From the NCBI GenBank assembly GCA_907165065.1, contig OU015527.1:19047686-19111685 (forward strand): a DNA stretch of 64,000 nt, given 5' to 3'. This stretch comes from Caprimulgus europaeus (Eukaryota > Chordata > Aves > Caprimulgiformes > Caprimulgidae). Shown here piece after piece: positions 43,037-55,585 of this stretch. A program made the position numbers and the translations under genes. The notes below the pieces were generated by a model that worked only from the letters and a program-made list of their open reading frames with translations, did not search any database and was not told the origin of the DNA. Positions within the stretch are counted from its first letter, which is position 1; every line of letters starts with the position of its first letter.

Positions 43037-43660
43037 TGATTCAAAGGAATCAACTCACAAACGGACTGTAAGCCAAAGCACCTTTATTTTTGCCGGTGGT
43101 GAGAGCATAGGGTCCGCACCCTACAAAATGCACCTCCACCAAGGTAAAATTTCAGCAAGCTTATACAGCAATTTTATCAAACATTTCATACGTTCTGTGG
43201 TTAGTCCCTGATAAGCAAGCAGTTTGGTTATATAACTTAAAAGATCTATTCTGTCTATTATAACTAATTTATATGGTTTCCTAGATAAAAAAGCATACAT
43301 ATCTAAAAGCAGTTGTCTTGGTTATGGTTTCTTAAATAGCAAAGCACATGTTAAAGGCAGCTGTCTTGGTACATATGACATCCCTGCAGAGGGGTGGGTC
43401 TGCAGACGGGTAGGCCCCTGTCTCGGTACTTATCATACCCCTGCAGAAGGGTGGGCCTCTGTAGACAGTCAAGTTGAAACAAAAGAACTCACAATATTTA
43501 TTATTTCATACTTATGCTAAGAGCAGCCTGATTATGTCAAGCAGACCTTCAAACTTAACTCTATTCCTTAATTCAACACCAGTTCACAAAATTCACATTT
43601 TATGCTAGGCATAGAGTACCTTGTGCAATGGGAACACTCAGAGGCTGAAAACTTAGAACA
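43037..43660 (-). mobile_element. probable ERV LTR
   Basis: Read on the minus strand it starts TGTTCTAAG (43660) and ends near GAATCA (43037). It has AATAAA at about 43085-43090, followed by about 50 bases of presumed U5. Just upstream on the minus strand is a purine tract (GAAGGGAGGGAGAAAA, 43661-43678), as expected for a polypurine tract before a 3' LTR. Two diverged copies of a motif with GGGTGGG and CCTGCAG lie at about 43380-43470. No coding sequence remains beside it. The borders are inferred. Confidence 0.55.
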
Positions 43661-43678
43661 AATTTTCTCCCTCCCTTC

Positions 43679-44985
43679 AATACATCAGCCACTTTCAGAC
43701 CTAGGAAGAAAAAGGCACATCCCACCTTCTACTCTTACAAAGTAAGAAATTTATTTCTAAGCAATCTTCCTCCAAATGGCATGTTAATGACCAAGAACGA
43801 CCACTTGGATCACAGAAAGGGAAAGGGTTGCAGTCAGAGGAAACACAACTTGCACCTTAATTTTTCACAGCCAAACTACGTGTCCAACATAAGCTCAGTA
43901 TCCTGGTTTACAGTGTATAAAGTGCACGTTTACAACAAAGATACCAATTCCTTCCTCTGAATTCAATATTAGAGCTCATACATTTCAGCAAAGAGAAGAG
44001 TTACCACCCTCATCTCCACTTCAAGGGGAAGATCCTCTTGACTGCATTCCTACAACAAGATTCAGATAAATCACAAGTTACCCAATATAAAGAAGCGGTG
44101 CAGACAAATCACATATTAACATATATGATAGTAACAGCACAGCCTTTTTCAAAACAAATGCCAGAAAATATTACCTGTATAATAAGCTGCTGTTTCTTTC
44201 CCATCCCAGCTCAGGGAATGAGAAGTCTTCTGAAATACCAGTCAGAAAGAGCTCCAGTGCCTTCCCTCCACCCCAATACCTGGCATGTTTTTTCTTAATT
44301 ACTGTTCTGCAGATGTCACTTCGTGGTTTTCCCTCATGATAGGGCTCATTATTCAACTTCCCTTTCAAAAAAAGAGGAGAGAAATCTTTGGAGCATCAGA
44401 CTGCTTCTGCCCCCAGAGATGACAGGGTGATAGATGGTGTCATTTTGAGTACTCATCAAAAGCCAAATGTGATTGCATTTCCAGTGAAGTGGCAAAAAGA
44501 GTGATGGAGGTCAAGGGTTCTGAGTCTTCAGAAGCAGCTGGGGAAGAGAGCGAATCAGGAGTCCTCAACAGAGGTGTTCAGTTGTCGTTTCCCTTCATTG
44601 TATAGTAGCTCTTTTCTTCACCAGCAGAGAAAGACTTGAATGCTAGAAACTGCCTACTTTGTGAACACACACAACAATCCAGCAACTGAGAAAGGCTGAA
44701 CCTTTCTGAGCTTTCAAAATTCATGGGAACATTCTGTAGCTGGAAAACAAAACTTCCAATAATTCCATAAAATGCACACCATCAGGTGTTCTCTATGGCT
44801 CACATAAAACATAGTTCAATGAGCCAAAAAAATGAGGCCATGAGCAGTCCTGGCCAGACTACAACAGTGGAGAACCCATATATCTTAATTTGTGCTCAAA
44901 GTTCAGAAATATTTCATATCATAAGTGTCAAAAAATGGCTTCAGTTCATTTCCTGTATATTTTTAAAAATCAATTAATCACAAAA
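43679..44985. other. no gene recognised
   Basis: Mixed-composition sequence with no frame over 90 codons, no recognised repeats and no exon-like series. Confidence 0.5.
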
Positions 44986-45193
44986 TTGTTTTTTCCCCGA
45001 AGTTGAGTCTGTTTTGCCCGTGCCAGTAAGTGCTGAGTGATCTCTTGATGTCCTTATCCTGATCTCTTGCTTATCCTTATCTTATCCACAAACCTTTTGT
45101 TATATTTTTCTCTCCCCTGCCCAGTTGAGGAGGGGGAGTGATAGAGTGGGCTTTGGTGGGTATCTGGCATCCAGGCAGGGTCAACCCACCATA
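44986..45193 (+). mobile_element. 3' end fragment of the LTR family found as a solo LTR at 9719
   Basis: The sequence matches the last 180 or so bases of the solo LTR: GAGTCTGTTTTGCCCGTGCC at 45005 versus 10709, and GAGGGGGAGTGATAGAGTGG at 45129 versus 10813. It ends GTCAACCCACCATA, where the other ends GTCAACCCACTACA. There are about 15-20 % differences and small indels, so it is older. The 5' part is missing. Confidence 0.88.
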
Positions 45194-45565
45194 ATATGAC
45201 ATCATGTTCAGTATATAAATGAGGATTGGACAGAAAACTCTGTTTCTCACTCTTCCAAGATCAGGGTTTCAGGATTCTCTCTCCTCTGGGATCACTAGCC
45301 AGGAATGGGCTGGACATGGGTCAGGGGGTGGTGAGCAATTGTACTGTGCATCACTCATTTGTATGTTCCATTATTAATGTAATGAACATCATTATTATTT
45401 TATTTTTGTATTTTATTTCAATTATTAAATTGTTTTTATCTCAGCCCACGAGTTTTCTCACATTCACCCTTCTGATTCTCTCCCCCATTTCTCGGGCAGG
45501 GGAGGATGAGTGCATGGCTGTGTGGCGGTTGGCTGCCGACCGAGTTAAAACCACCACAGTGAGAC
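45194..45565 (+). mobile_element. 3' part of an ERVL-type LTR (second family)
   Basis: It starts ATATGACATCATGTTCAGTA and ends with TTAAAACCACCACA at about 45561. The beginning matches the middle of the LTR at 49288-49690 (TCATGTTCAGTATAT). The end (ATCTCAGCCCACGAGTTTTC, later GGGGAGGATGAGTG) is the typical end of an avian ERVL LTR. It joins the preceding LTR fragment directly, suggesting nested insertion or recombination. Confidence 0.75.
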
Positions 45566-45684
45566 AGTATCAAAACTTTGCTAAAATAAAAAACAAACAA
45601 ACAAACAAAAACACCACCAACAAAAATATTTACTGGCTTCTCTTGGTCAACTATATAGGTGACTTTGTCATAAAAGGAAATTAA

Positions 45685-46335
45685 GTTGGTTAAGCAGGAG
45701 TTTCCACTCTGAACCCGTGCCAGCTATGACCAATGACCTTCTTTCAAGTGTTTTTCAGTATCTCCCAGAATAACATTCTCCATAATTTTACCAGGCACTG
45801 CAGTAAGATTGACAGGCCTTTAAGTACCAGGATATTCCTCCTTACCCATCTTGAAAACTGGGATGACATTTGCTAGCTTCCAGTTGACTGAGACCTCTCT
45901 AGACTCCTAGTAATGGACAGAGGTTCCATGACAACATCGGCCAGCTCTTACAGTACCCTGGGATGAATCTCACCAGGCCCCATAGATTTATGCACATCCA
46001 GCTGAAGCAGCAAGTCCCAAACAAGTTCAGGGTCAGCTGTGAGTTTATCATTCCCCAGTCATGATCTTCCAACACAGAGCTCCAGGGATTCCCAGAGCCC
46101 ATCATCAGTGTTGAAGATAGAGGCGAAGAAGGCATTAAACATCTCAATTTTTTCTACATACCTATTTGTGAGTTGACCAACCTCATCAAGCAATGGACCA
46201 ATGTCACTTCTGATTTTCCTTTTGCACATATTTTTAAAAGCCCTTTTTGTTGTCCATCACAGTGTTGGCCACCTTGAACTCTAATCAAGCTCTGGCCACA
46301 TGAATTTTCTCCTTACAGTGGCAAATAGCACCTCT
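45685..46335 (-). mobile_element. old CR1 LINE ORF2 fragment
   Basis: The minus strand contains, in order, a diverged linker near 46330, a DNKKGF-like stretch, IGPLLDEVGQLTNRYVEKIE, a FNAFFASIF-like run near 46120, and the RT start around 45960 (HKSMGPGEIHP-like). Many stops and frameshifts show long decay. Confidence 0.8.
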
Positions 46336-47155
46336 GTAGTCCTCCCATGTTGCCTGACCTTGCTTCCAACATCCAAACACGTTTCCTTTTCTGCCTAAGT
46401 TCTAGAGGTGCACAGACAGCGTGACAAGAAAAGCCTCCCTGCTCAGCAGGGGTAACTGCTGCCAAAGGGACAAGCGAGGCCATCCACCAGCCTGCTGCTC
46501 TGCAAAAGCGCAGAGTAAGGCTGATGCAGGTCGGCCATGGCACTTTGTGCAATGATCCCACCAGAACTGGCGAGCTGCGCTGAGCAAAGCCATCTAAGGG
46601 ATCTGCCCTTCAGAGCTAAGGTAGCAATTGGACAGGTAGGTCCTTGCCACCTGTTAACTTCCACCTTGCCATTGCAGGTGCCTACAGTTGCTCTGGTAAG
46701 CTGACACCTGAAGAGCTCATCCGGGGAAAGAAGAAACATGAGCTAGCTTTAATTAAGAGGAATAATTGATCCATGTTTATCATGGCTTTATCTGTCTAAC
46801 AATACTATTGAACCAAAGGGTTGTCAGACTCTTCACAGGAAAAGGAAGAACAATCCAACAGAAAGAGACAACTGTGCTATGAAGGGGAGAGTGATATCCA
46901 GCCAGGCAAGAAAAGCCAAAAGAGAGGTCTCAGGAACAGGCAACTGAGAAAACCCAGGCAGGGCAAAAAGAACAAGGAGCCCAAGTGTGTAACAGACCCT
47001 GCTGTCCATCTTTCAAATTTTAACACAGCTGTGAGTATAGGAAATATTTCTGAGGTGCACAGAGATGGCCCAGAGAGGAAGCATGTACCTGCCCTTGGGA
47101 GAACATCTATGTCAGGAGAAATGTACCACTGCAGCATTGGCAGTTTTAATTTTGC
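46336..47155. other. no gene recognised
   Basis: Frames on both strands at 46443-46739 and 46821-47191 have no recognisable domain. Part may be flank of the decayed CR1 pieces on both sides. Confidence 0.4.
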
Positions 47156-47159
47156 ACTT

Positions 47160-47525
47160 GTCAGTTGGTGCTGCAGCAGGACCCTTCTCAATCATCTACC
47201 AAAGGTCTTGGGAATCTGGAGAGTTCCCCATGGACTGAAAGCTCACCAGCATTGTTCCTATTTACAAGAAGGGTGTGAGGGAAGACTCAGGAAACTAAGT
47301 TTCCTGAGTTAACATGTTAATCTGACCTCAGTAGCTGGGAAAACTGTGGGCAAGGTCATATAAGGTACTGCTGAAAGGCATTCAGCATGGAAATTAACTA
47401 ATGCAAATGCCAGATTCTGCACTTGGGACAAAACAATGAAAAACACGAGTATACCTTGGGTGACGAGTGGCTGGAGAGCAGCCCTGCAGAAAGAGATATG
47501 GGGGTGAGATGGAAAGGTAGAGCGA
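47160..47525 (+). mobile_element. old, internally deleted CR1 LINE ORF2 fragment
   Basis: 47195-47290 resembles the RT stretch before NYRPVSLTS (ACAAGAAGGG near 47265, then ACTCAGGAAACT). 47390-47515 resembles the later CR1 region (CAGATTCTGCACTTGGG, then GTGGCTGGAGAGCAGC and AGATATGGGGGTG). About 1 kb of the element is missing between them. It is strongly diverged. Confidence 0.65.
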
Positions 47526-49287
47526 CGCAACCCTTCTGTAGCAATTGCTTTAACAGTGACTATTTATGAAAGTGGAAGGGATCTCTTTGCTTTGCGGAGG
47601 AAAGATTCTAATAATGGAAACAAATGTTACAAATGAATCTAAAATGTTAAATTCAGGTCATCTTGTCTTTCAGTTCATCTTAGCACAAAGTGTCCACAGC
47701 TCCTTCTATATATATTTTACCGATTTTTTACATGGCAATAGAGCCAAAGTTCTTGTCAAAATGATTTAAATTTGTAGTCAATATACATGCATTTTGCTGT
47801 TCTATCAGAATTTACAGTGGGAGAACTTGCTCACAAGAAATACTTAGGGAATAACCACTCCTCTGGAGAGGTGTATATGGAAAATGATGAAAGCAGATTT
47901 TCTTTATACCAGTTTAACTAAGGATTTTCTTGTGAAGATAGTACAACTGTGTTAGGGTGAGAGTAGAATGATGAATGATTATTTGGTGCCCCATCCATTC
48001 TCATTCTGCCGTAGCTACAGTAGATTTTCACAGGAGCAAGGTTTGACTGTGAGTTTTATTCTGCTTGGCAGAATGAGCCTCTCCCTAGGAGTCCAAATCT
48101 TACCGTTCAGCCATGACAGAGGGCTCGAGCATTCTCTCTGCCTCTCTGCTGCTGCCACTCAAGTATAAAAAAGGGTTTCGAATGCAAAACTAATTTTGTG
48201 GTCAGTTTTAGCTGTTGGAATGTCTCTTGACACTAGAGAGAAAACAGAGCAAACACTAGAAGACTAAAATTATTTCCTCACTGCATTAAAGAATAAGCAT
48301 ATGGATGGGGGCATAGATCATTATTGAAATGCTGGTCCTTTGTGCCTGTCTTACTATATTAGAAAGAATGTATCTTTGTAGCTGCATCACATCAGCAACC
48401 TATGAGTTTTTCCCAGTTTGACCAGACAGGTATTCTGGAAAGATGATACACCTGATATGTGTTAACTGCATGTCGATATCACTCCTTAGCCTGATGGTGC
48501 TCAAGAGCAATTTGCTTTGAGACCTACAAACAAACAAACAAACAACCCAAACAAAAAACAACAATAAAATTCATAAAAGCTGAAGTCCTGAAAAGCCTCC
48601 AAGGTAAACATATACAGGTTTTACTGGCAGATAAGAACAAGCAAAATGGAGGCAGTGAACAATCTGTAATGCAGTTTACATAAACATGACAGTTACACAG
48701 AAAAACCTTGCATTACATGGGCAGTTTTGGCATCTAAATAGGTATGTGATCTAGAGATATGAGCTTTACTATGGAATGAAAATATGTCATAGAAAAGGTT
48801 GTTTCTATGAGACAGTGAGAGTCGTCATGTTAAACCGTGTTGGTTTCTATGTTCAAGAGGCCAGAGTAAGTGGAGGAAATGTATGTTTCACCTTCTAATG
48901 CCTTGGAGCACAGCTGTTCAGGCCTCTATGGGGAAAGCTACAGAAGTTCTAGGTAGGCTTTCTGTTAGAAGAGAAGGTGGCAGAGGATTACAAAGCATTG
49001 TTTTGCTATTAGAGGTGTCTTCAGGGGTTTGTTACAGGCAGCATAGAAGTTTTGACTGCAGGCTCAGGTACCAGTGATATTCCATTGCTGCCTGAGGTCA
49101 CTCACTTAAAGGAAAGTAAGCCTTCCTTGCTGTCTATCTGACTTTCCTTCTCTCTCTCTCTTTTTCTCATTTTCAAAATAATTTTGTATATACCAGCAGA
49201 GGTAACCCTCTCCTTTAGAAAGGAGCAGAGAGTGACTATGTTATTTTTTTAAAAAAAAGCAGAATTTCCCGCAGCATGGAGGAATGT
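47526..49287. other. no gene recognised
   Basis: AT-rich DNA. A CAAA tetranucleotide run lies at 48526-48545 and a CT run at 49148-49163. No other structure is seen. Confidence 0.5.
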
Positions 49288-49690
49288 CTTGGTTTCACTA
49301 GGATAATTTTCTTTTTAGTAGTTAAAATAATGCTGTGTTTTGGGTTCAGTACGGGATTTGTTATGAGAAGAATGTTGATAATGTACTAATGTTTTTAGTT
49401 GTCACTGGAAGTCCAAGGACTTCTTGTTTTGCTAGTCTGCAAGTGGAAAGGACTAGAGGGGGAAGTGCAGTAATTAGCAAAACCCCAAACTGGCATTTGG
49501 ATACACCAATGAGATATTCCATATCATATTATGTCATGTTCAGTATATTAACTAGGGTTGACCAGAAAGTGGGTGGATTATTTCAGGGATTGTTTGGGCT
49601 CGCTCTTCCAGGATTGTGGTTTTGGGATTGTCTCTGCCTGTGTCTTCTTAAAAGTCGTCTGTCAGAGAATGCTTTGTGTAGACTGCGGGG
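49288..49690 (+). mobile_element. 5' part of an ERVL-type LTR (same family as 45194)
   Basis: It starts TGTCTTGGTTTCACTAGGAT, followed by TTTGGGTTCAGTACGGGATT and GTTATGAGAAGAATGTTGAT. The same start occurs on the minus strand at 57839. From 49530 it overlaps the start of the fragment at 45194. The 3' half is missing. Confidence 0.8.
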
Positions 49691-52600
49691 ACTACCATTT
49701 TAGATAGAAACTGTATGGGGCACAATATACTTTATGCATTACTGTTTCACCATTCTTGACAAAAGCATAATTCTATCAGTCTTCATCTGTTTATGGACCA
49801 AAGAAGGCTCACAGCTACAAGGCTGAACTCATGCAGAATGCTATGAATGGGAAAAACACATTAATATGTGCCCTCACATGAAGAAAACACATGTTTTCTT
49901 CAACCTGTGTTTTCCATGTTGCTAGCCTGATTCTCCCCTGGGCCCTGGAGAGGCAGGCAGGGTAGCAGAGGAAGGGACACAGAAGAGCTGTGGGTGGCCT
50001 GCACAGTGAGCCTGAGTGCTGAAGGTAAAGAGACGTGAGGGGAACAAGGCTGCATGAGGATGGATGGAAGCTGGAAGTGCCTGGTGCCATTACCATAGTC
50101 TGATTTGATGTGGGAGCACACCCTAAGAGCAGAAATAGACTCAGTGACTTCAAAGACCTCAAATAAAGATGCAAATGGATTTTCCTTCCCAGTCACTGCC
50201 ACATGGTCTTATAGACTGAGACTGTGAGAGAGAAAGAGATAATTACCCACCTAAGTAAGCAGCAAGAATATGTTCAAATCTGTCCTGTTCAAGGAATTAG
50301 TGGTGAAACAGTTGCAAACACCTCTGTAGAAAAAGTTATACAGGACAATGGCATCATTGTGCTCATGCCCCAGATTCTTGTGAATAGCTCCAAGGAAGAG
50401 AGCCTTAGCTCCCTCCCTATCTTCACTCTGGTGATATTTGGTGAGTGCCACAATACTCCAGGCAATCACCCTTACAATGTCTTAATGACCAGACACTTGG
50501 AACAAAGATTTGAATACTCTGCAAACCAGCTGCCTCAGATAGGGCCTAGTGGGCCCTTGGTGGAAACATTAGAGAAAAGTATTTTTCAGTGCAGTCAGCA
50601 AAGCCTGAAGTCTTGCCTTTTGTGTTAATCCAGTTCAAACTCCAATTTAACAATCACTGCAAATTGAAATGGCAGCATCTGGAACACTTTTTCCCTCTTC
50701 TCAGACATCTCCAGGCTGTTTTCCCATGTTACATCCTCCTTCCAGCTACTGAGAAGGACTGATCAAACATGACAGAGACTGGAGTACTTGGAAGCAAATG
50801 GGATTGCTGAGCTGGAAAGAAAGCATGTGCCCCAGAATTTAGTACTCTCTTTGTCACCTCTCTGTTGCTGTTTTCTGCAACAAGAAAATGGGGCTACTGC
50901 CTCTGCTGACAGGAGGTTTTGCTCCACCTGAGAAGTTATCTCCTCTGAATGAATGTGCAGGACCATTTTGGGGGTGGATTTGCTGTTTCTGTGTACAAGC
51001 ACTGGCAAATATAGCTGGTTATGGATTTAAGTGGGTGGATAGTTTATTTTCTCTTTGAATACTCTAAGCTTACATGCCTTGGAGAGGGCACGAGTGCCAG
51101 CAAGGTTTGGCTCTCAAGATTTAGTCCTTGTAGTCATGTTTACTTCAGCTGCCTGTTTTATTTCCTAGTTTTTGAAGACAGCGACAACTTGGCAATTAGT
51201 AACAGTATCTCCCTTTTTTTGTTTGTTTGTAACAAAGGACCAACCACTGCTATTCATGTCTGTGCTCAGATTTGAGGTTTAACTGCTTCTGTTGGAGTTG
51301 GTAATGCCAAGAGCATCAAGGAAACAATAGAGCACATTTGTACCCTCTCCTCGTACCTTGACATACAGGCCCTATGCACTGTCAGAGAGAACAAACAGGA
51401 CTTGCAGAGATATGGAAACAAGCCAAAAACACGTAGAGCCATCTTCCAGGCTTTTTTCCCCATGAGATGCAAAGCACCATAATTAAGGCACCTATCCAAT
51501 TCTCCTTTGGTCAGGTGAAGCTGAAAGCCTAAAACTAAGCCAGAGCTTAGCTTCATGCTGGCTTGAAAGGAGTTTAAGCATACACTTCACTGTTGCACCA
51601 CAGTAAGGCAGTGCCCATTTAGGCAAATTTGCTCTTTGCTGACCTCCATAACCTCTGTTTTTTATTTAGCAAGGCAGAAAAGCCACTGCAGTTCTGCCAG
51701 TGAATACTAGGGGCTGTTTCTTTCTGTGCAACTATAATGCTCATTAACAATAAACACCATTATGATTGCATAAAGCACCATACATTCTCTAGACAAGAAT
51801 TTGTTCTGTGCTGCCCAGGGAAATGTTTTACTTATTCAGGCCACTGATTTCTGTTTCTTGTCTCTAGATGTCAGATGGGTTAAAATGCAAGTTCAGTATC
51901 ACTTTGCAGACATTATCTCAGGCCTGATGTCTGGGGCAGAGGTGTTGATGAGGAAGATTTACTCAGAGGGTAAGATACTGTAATAATATGCCAGCAACTG
52001 GAATTCAGTCTTTGATTACATCAGTGTGAATACTCATGGCTGCTAGAACAGTAACTCTTTTTCCACTGCCTTTCTCCTTCCTTTTTACTTGCCTTTAAGC
52101 AATATTCCCTAAATAAGAGATTACAGGTAGAGGAGCCAACTGTTTTCCTGTTATACATAATTAGTTTGATAATCATAAGTATTTTTGCTTGGATTTCAAC
52201 TGTTTCCTGCAGCTAAGGATGGTGTGATTTTGACACTGCCAAATCATTTTGAATGTTTAAAGAATATGAAGCAAAACTAGCAAAGGGCTTGCTTTCAAAA
52301 TGCAATAAACTGGATGCCATTGATGAGAGATACCTGCATGTTCTTATTTAAGCATTTCTCCCTATGCTTCATACTTAAATCTGTCTCTGTTAAGGAAAAC
52401 AAGAAGAATATCAATTATGGTGTTACTCTGAATGTTGTAATTTCTTCTTTTCAGTGAAAGTTTACTTTCACTTTTGTTGCTCTGACACTTCTTGTCATAT
52501 TTTCTCTGACCTCTCTGAGTTGCATTCAGAGTTATTTCTAGGGGTGCCCTGGCCACCTTTTCTGGACAGCATTTTGCTCTCTTCATACCTCTGTGTAGCG

Positions 52601-53680
52601 CTATTTCCACTGTTCACTAGGTCTCCACTGAAAGCATTTAAGGTAATTTTACGGAGGATCTGTGGAATGTGAACACTAGGAGAGGGAGGAAATGGCTGCC
52701 TAAGAAAGGAAACACTTGCCTGTAGGGTTCCAGCCTCAGGCGCTGCAGTGGTGTGAAGTTTTGCAGAGCAGATGACTGGCCGTGAGAAAAGAGAATGGGG
52801 TCTCATGATCATGAGACCTAATTCTGCCGCCCTGCAGAAATCAATTGATCTTTTCTACTTTTTCAGGGTTCCTAAGTGGTGTCCAAAAATTTGAGAGCTA
52901 CAAGAGGTACAAAGCAGAAACACATGGATGGTTATGCTTATGGATGGGGTGGTCTACCCAGCTCTGAATTAAAGGATTCAGTCTGTGCTTAGACTGACTT
53001 TTGCAGACTGACTAGGGTGCCTTAAGCCCATTTACCTCTGTTCTATACTTTCCAGATTTTTTCCTACTCCACTTTCCAGATATTGGAGAGTGAACTATAC
53101 TCTGAGACAGGATGGAAGAATTAAAAAAACTCCACCATACCAAAAAACCCTTACATAACCTCCAAAAAACCAAACCAACAACCCAAAACCCAAGAAACCC
53201 CAATAAAAAACAAATACAGTGGGAATTTCAGACAATATGCTAAATTAAGCAAACACTTCTGAAGCTTATTTCTGCATCATAGTTCCTTTTGCATGAATGC
53301 AATTGGCTTCCCTTCTATGGAGCCTGTGATTACTGAAGTTTGTGAAGCACTCAGACAGAGTATGTATGTGACAAACAAGTACTCACTAGCTCTGCCTCAA
53401 GAACAGAACCTGGGATAAGAGGCCTTTAAGCACCACGGACTGTTTAGCAAAATCCTTAACTATTGAGCAGTGGGTAATTCAAGGAGTGATGCACATGCAG
53501 TGTCTTGAATGCTGTAGGCTTCTTATAGGATAAGCAAGCTCTAATTTTATTGACTCTGCAGATGTGTGTATGTACACAGATCCTCAGCTGAATTCTGTTG
53601 GGTTAATTTTAGCCTAAGATCTGGGTATACATCAAAACAGTGAGTGAAGAAGACAGGCAGACTCTTCTTGGTTGGTTCCC
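49691..53680. other. no gene recognised
   Basis: The longest frame (50224-50628, 134 residues, plus strand) has no recognised domain, and its codon use looks like its surroundings. An A-rich, CCAAAA-rich patch lies at 53120-53215. No exon series or young transposon is seen. Confidence 0.5.
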
Positions 53681-53684
53681 AGAG

Positions 53685-53926
53685 GCAGGACAAGAGGCAG
53701 TGGGCACAAAAAGAAATACTTAAACAACAGGAAGAAATGATTTGCTGTAAGGATGGTCAAACACTGGAACAGGTTGCCCAGAGAAGTTGTGGAGTCTTCA
53801 ACCTTGGAAGTACTCAAAATCCATTTGGACATCATCCTATGTAACTGACTCTAGGTGACTCTGCTTTGAGCAGAGCATTGGACTAAAGACCTCCAGGGTG
53901 CCTTCCAGCCTCCATGATTCTGTGAT
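53685..53926 (+). mobile_element. old CR1 LINE 3' end
   Basis: It starts with CAGGACAAGAGGCAGTGGGC and includes the AACACTGGAACAGGTTGCCC region and GAAGTTGTGGAGTC. It ends with the CCATGATTCTGTGA terminus at 53912-53925. It is more diverged than the CR1s in the 4-29 kb island. Confidence 0.88.
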
Positions 53927-54302
53927 AGTATTATATAGTGTTCTTCTGCATAGGCTTTTTAAACCTAGCTTCCATAGAAAATGTGTTATCTTCTAGCTAA
54001 CTGTTCTGGTCATTACTCAAGATGAACAAAAGCTTGTTTCCCCTCCTTCTTTACTAGATACTATTTCTCAAATCAACAAGAATGATTTTGGAACGCAGAA
54101 TTATGAACACTGGCTAGTGGCCACTCAGAAGAAATGCAGACTGTTGCAACTGGCAGATAAGGAGAAGGAGAGCAGTATTTGTAGACACATTTTCATTTGC
54201 ACTGAACACCTGCGAGTTAAGTGTATATCCTCTTCCCATCCACACAGAGGTGGAGCCATCCTGTTCCTTCTGATACAGGTAAGTTCACTTAGAAGCAGGT
54301 TT

Positions 54303-54358
54303 TGAACCTGATCTTTAAGGTCCCTTCCAACCCAAACCATTCTATGAATCTATGAATT
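54303..54358 (+). mobile_element. CR1 LINE 3' tail only
   Basis: AAGGTCCCTTCCAACCCAAA followed by CCATTCTATGAATCTATGAAT is the last 50 or so bases of a CR1 3' UTR with its terminal repeat. Confidence 0.8.
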
Positions 54359-54844
54359 TTATTTGTCACAGGCTAAAGCACAGTGTGTAAGAGTTGTGTC
54401 TTAAGATACTAAGGACAATATAGTGCAGAAGAGATTTTGTAATGCTTCTGTTAACACACAAATAGAAATGGAAAACCATCACAAGTTTGTAATACTTAAT
54501 CTAGCTAAATAAAATTTGTGGTCATCCCCTGTCCCACAGAAAATGAGGCTTAAATGTGTATGCCTCTCTTTCCCAGCAGAAATTCGACCACGCTCTCATC
54601 ACCAGTGAAGATGCCTGCTTTGAAGGTGCTTTAGTCTACCTAACTGAATTTTTCACAAATGTCAAAAATGGACCATATAAAGAGTTAGGAGAAGCAACTG
54701 ACAGACAAATTAGAAGGTATTTCACACATCCGTGACAGTTGCAGGGGAGATGAGGGACCCTCCTTTCGGTGAGTTGGGGGCATACAGGAGCTGGCAGGCA
54801 TGGAAGAGGAGTTTGCTCTCCAGGGTTAATTGTTCCTTGTTCTC

Positions 54845-55585
54845 TCTGCTGTGGGTCTTAACATTGAGATCTGGATGAAGGGATTGAGTGCACTTCCAGT
54901 AAATTCACAGATGACACTAAGCTGGGTGGGAGTGTTGATCTGCTTGAGAATAGGAAGGCTCTACAGAGGGACCATACTGCTGCTGTGCTCTCCCAGTGAC
55001 TGCCTGTGAGTGCAGGGTGCTGAGTACCTGGGCTGTTACTGACCAGGAATTTGGCAGCAGAGATCCAAAGCTCTCTGGAGTCAATGGGAATCTATTCTGC
55101 TCCTTCACTGGAGCGTGTCCAGAGAAGGACAACGGAGCTGGGGAAGGGTGTGGACCACAAGTGTGCTGAGTTCACGGCTGAGGGAACTGGGGTTGTTGAG
55201 CCTGGAGAAAAGGAGGCTGAGGGGAGACCTTGTGGCTCTGTCCAAGTCCCTGCAAGGAGGGTGGAGAGAGGTGGGGGTGGGTCTATTCAACCAAGGAGCA
55301 AGTGACAGGACAAGAGGAAATGGCCTCAAGTTGGGCATGGGGAAGTTTAGATTGGATCTGAGGAGTAATTTCTTCACTGGAAGGGTTCTCAGGCATTGGA
55401 AGGGTTGCCCAGGGCAGTGGTGGAGTCCCCATCCCTGGAGGGAGTTAAAAAATGGGTACATGGGGTGCTCAGAGATCTGGTTGATACCAGATGAATACCA
55501 CTGGTGATAACAGTGGACAGGTATGGTTGGACTCAATGATCTCAGAGGTCTTTTCCAACCAAGCGATTCTATGATTCTATGATTA
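54845..55585 (+). mobile_element. old CR1 LINE, last quarter of ORF2 and 3' end
   Basis: It begins in the RT after the catalytic motif (AAATTCACAGATGACACTAA) and continues to [19 protein letters not shown] and [20 protein letters not shown]. It ends with GATTCTATGATTCTATGATT at 55565-55584. It is a different, older subfamily from the island CR1s, with several frameshifts. Confidence 0.92.

Noticed and set aside
46821-47312. 163-codon frame with a Lys/Arg-rich start
   Set aside because: It runs into a decayed CR1 and shows no domain. The basic part is typical of A/G-rich sequence.
50224-50628. 134-codon frame in AT-rich DNA
   Set aside because: No motif is recognised, there are no exon borders or homologous copy in the window, and the start is an alternative codon. 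It is likely chance.
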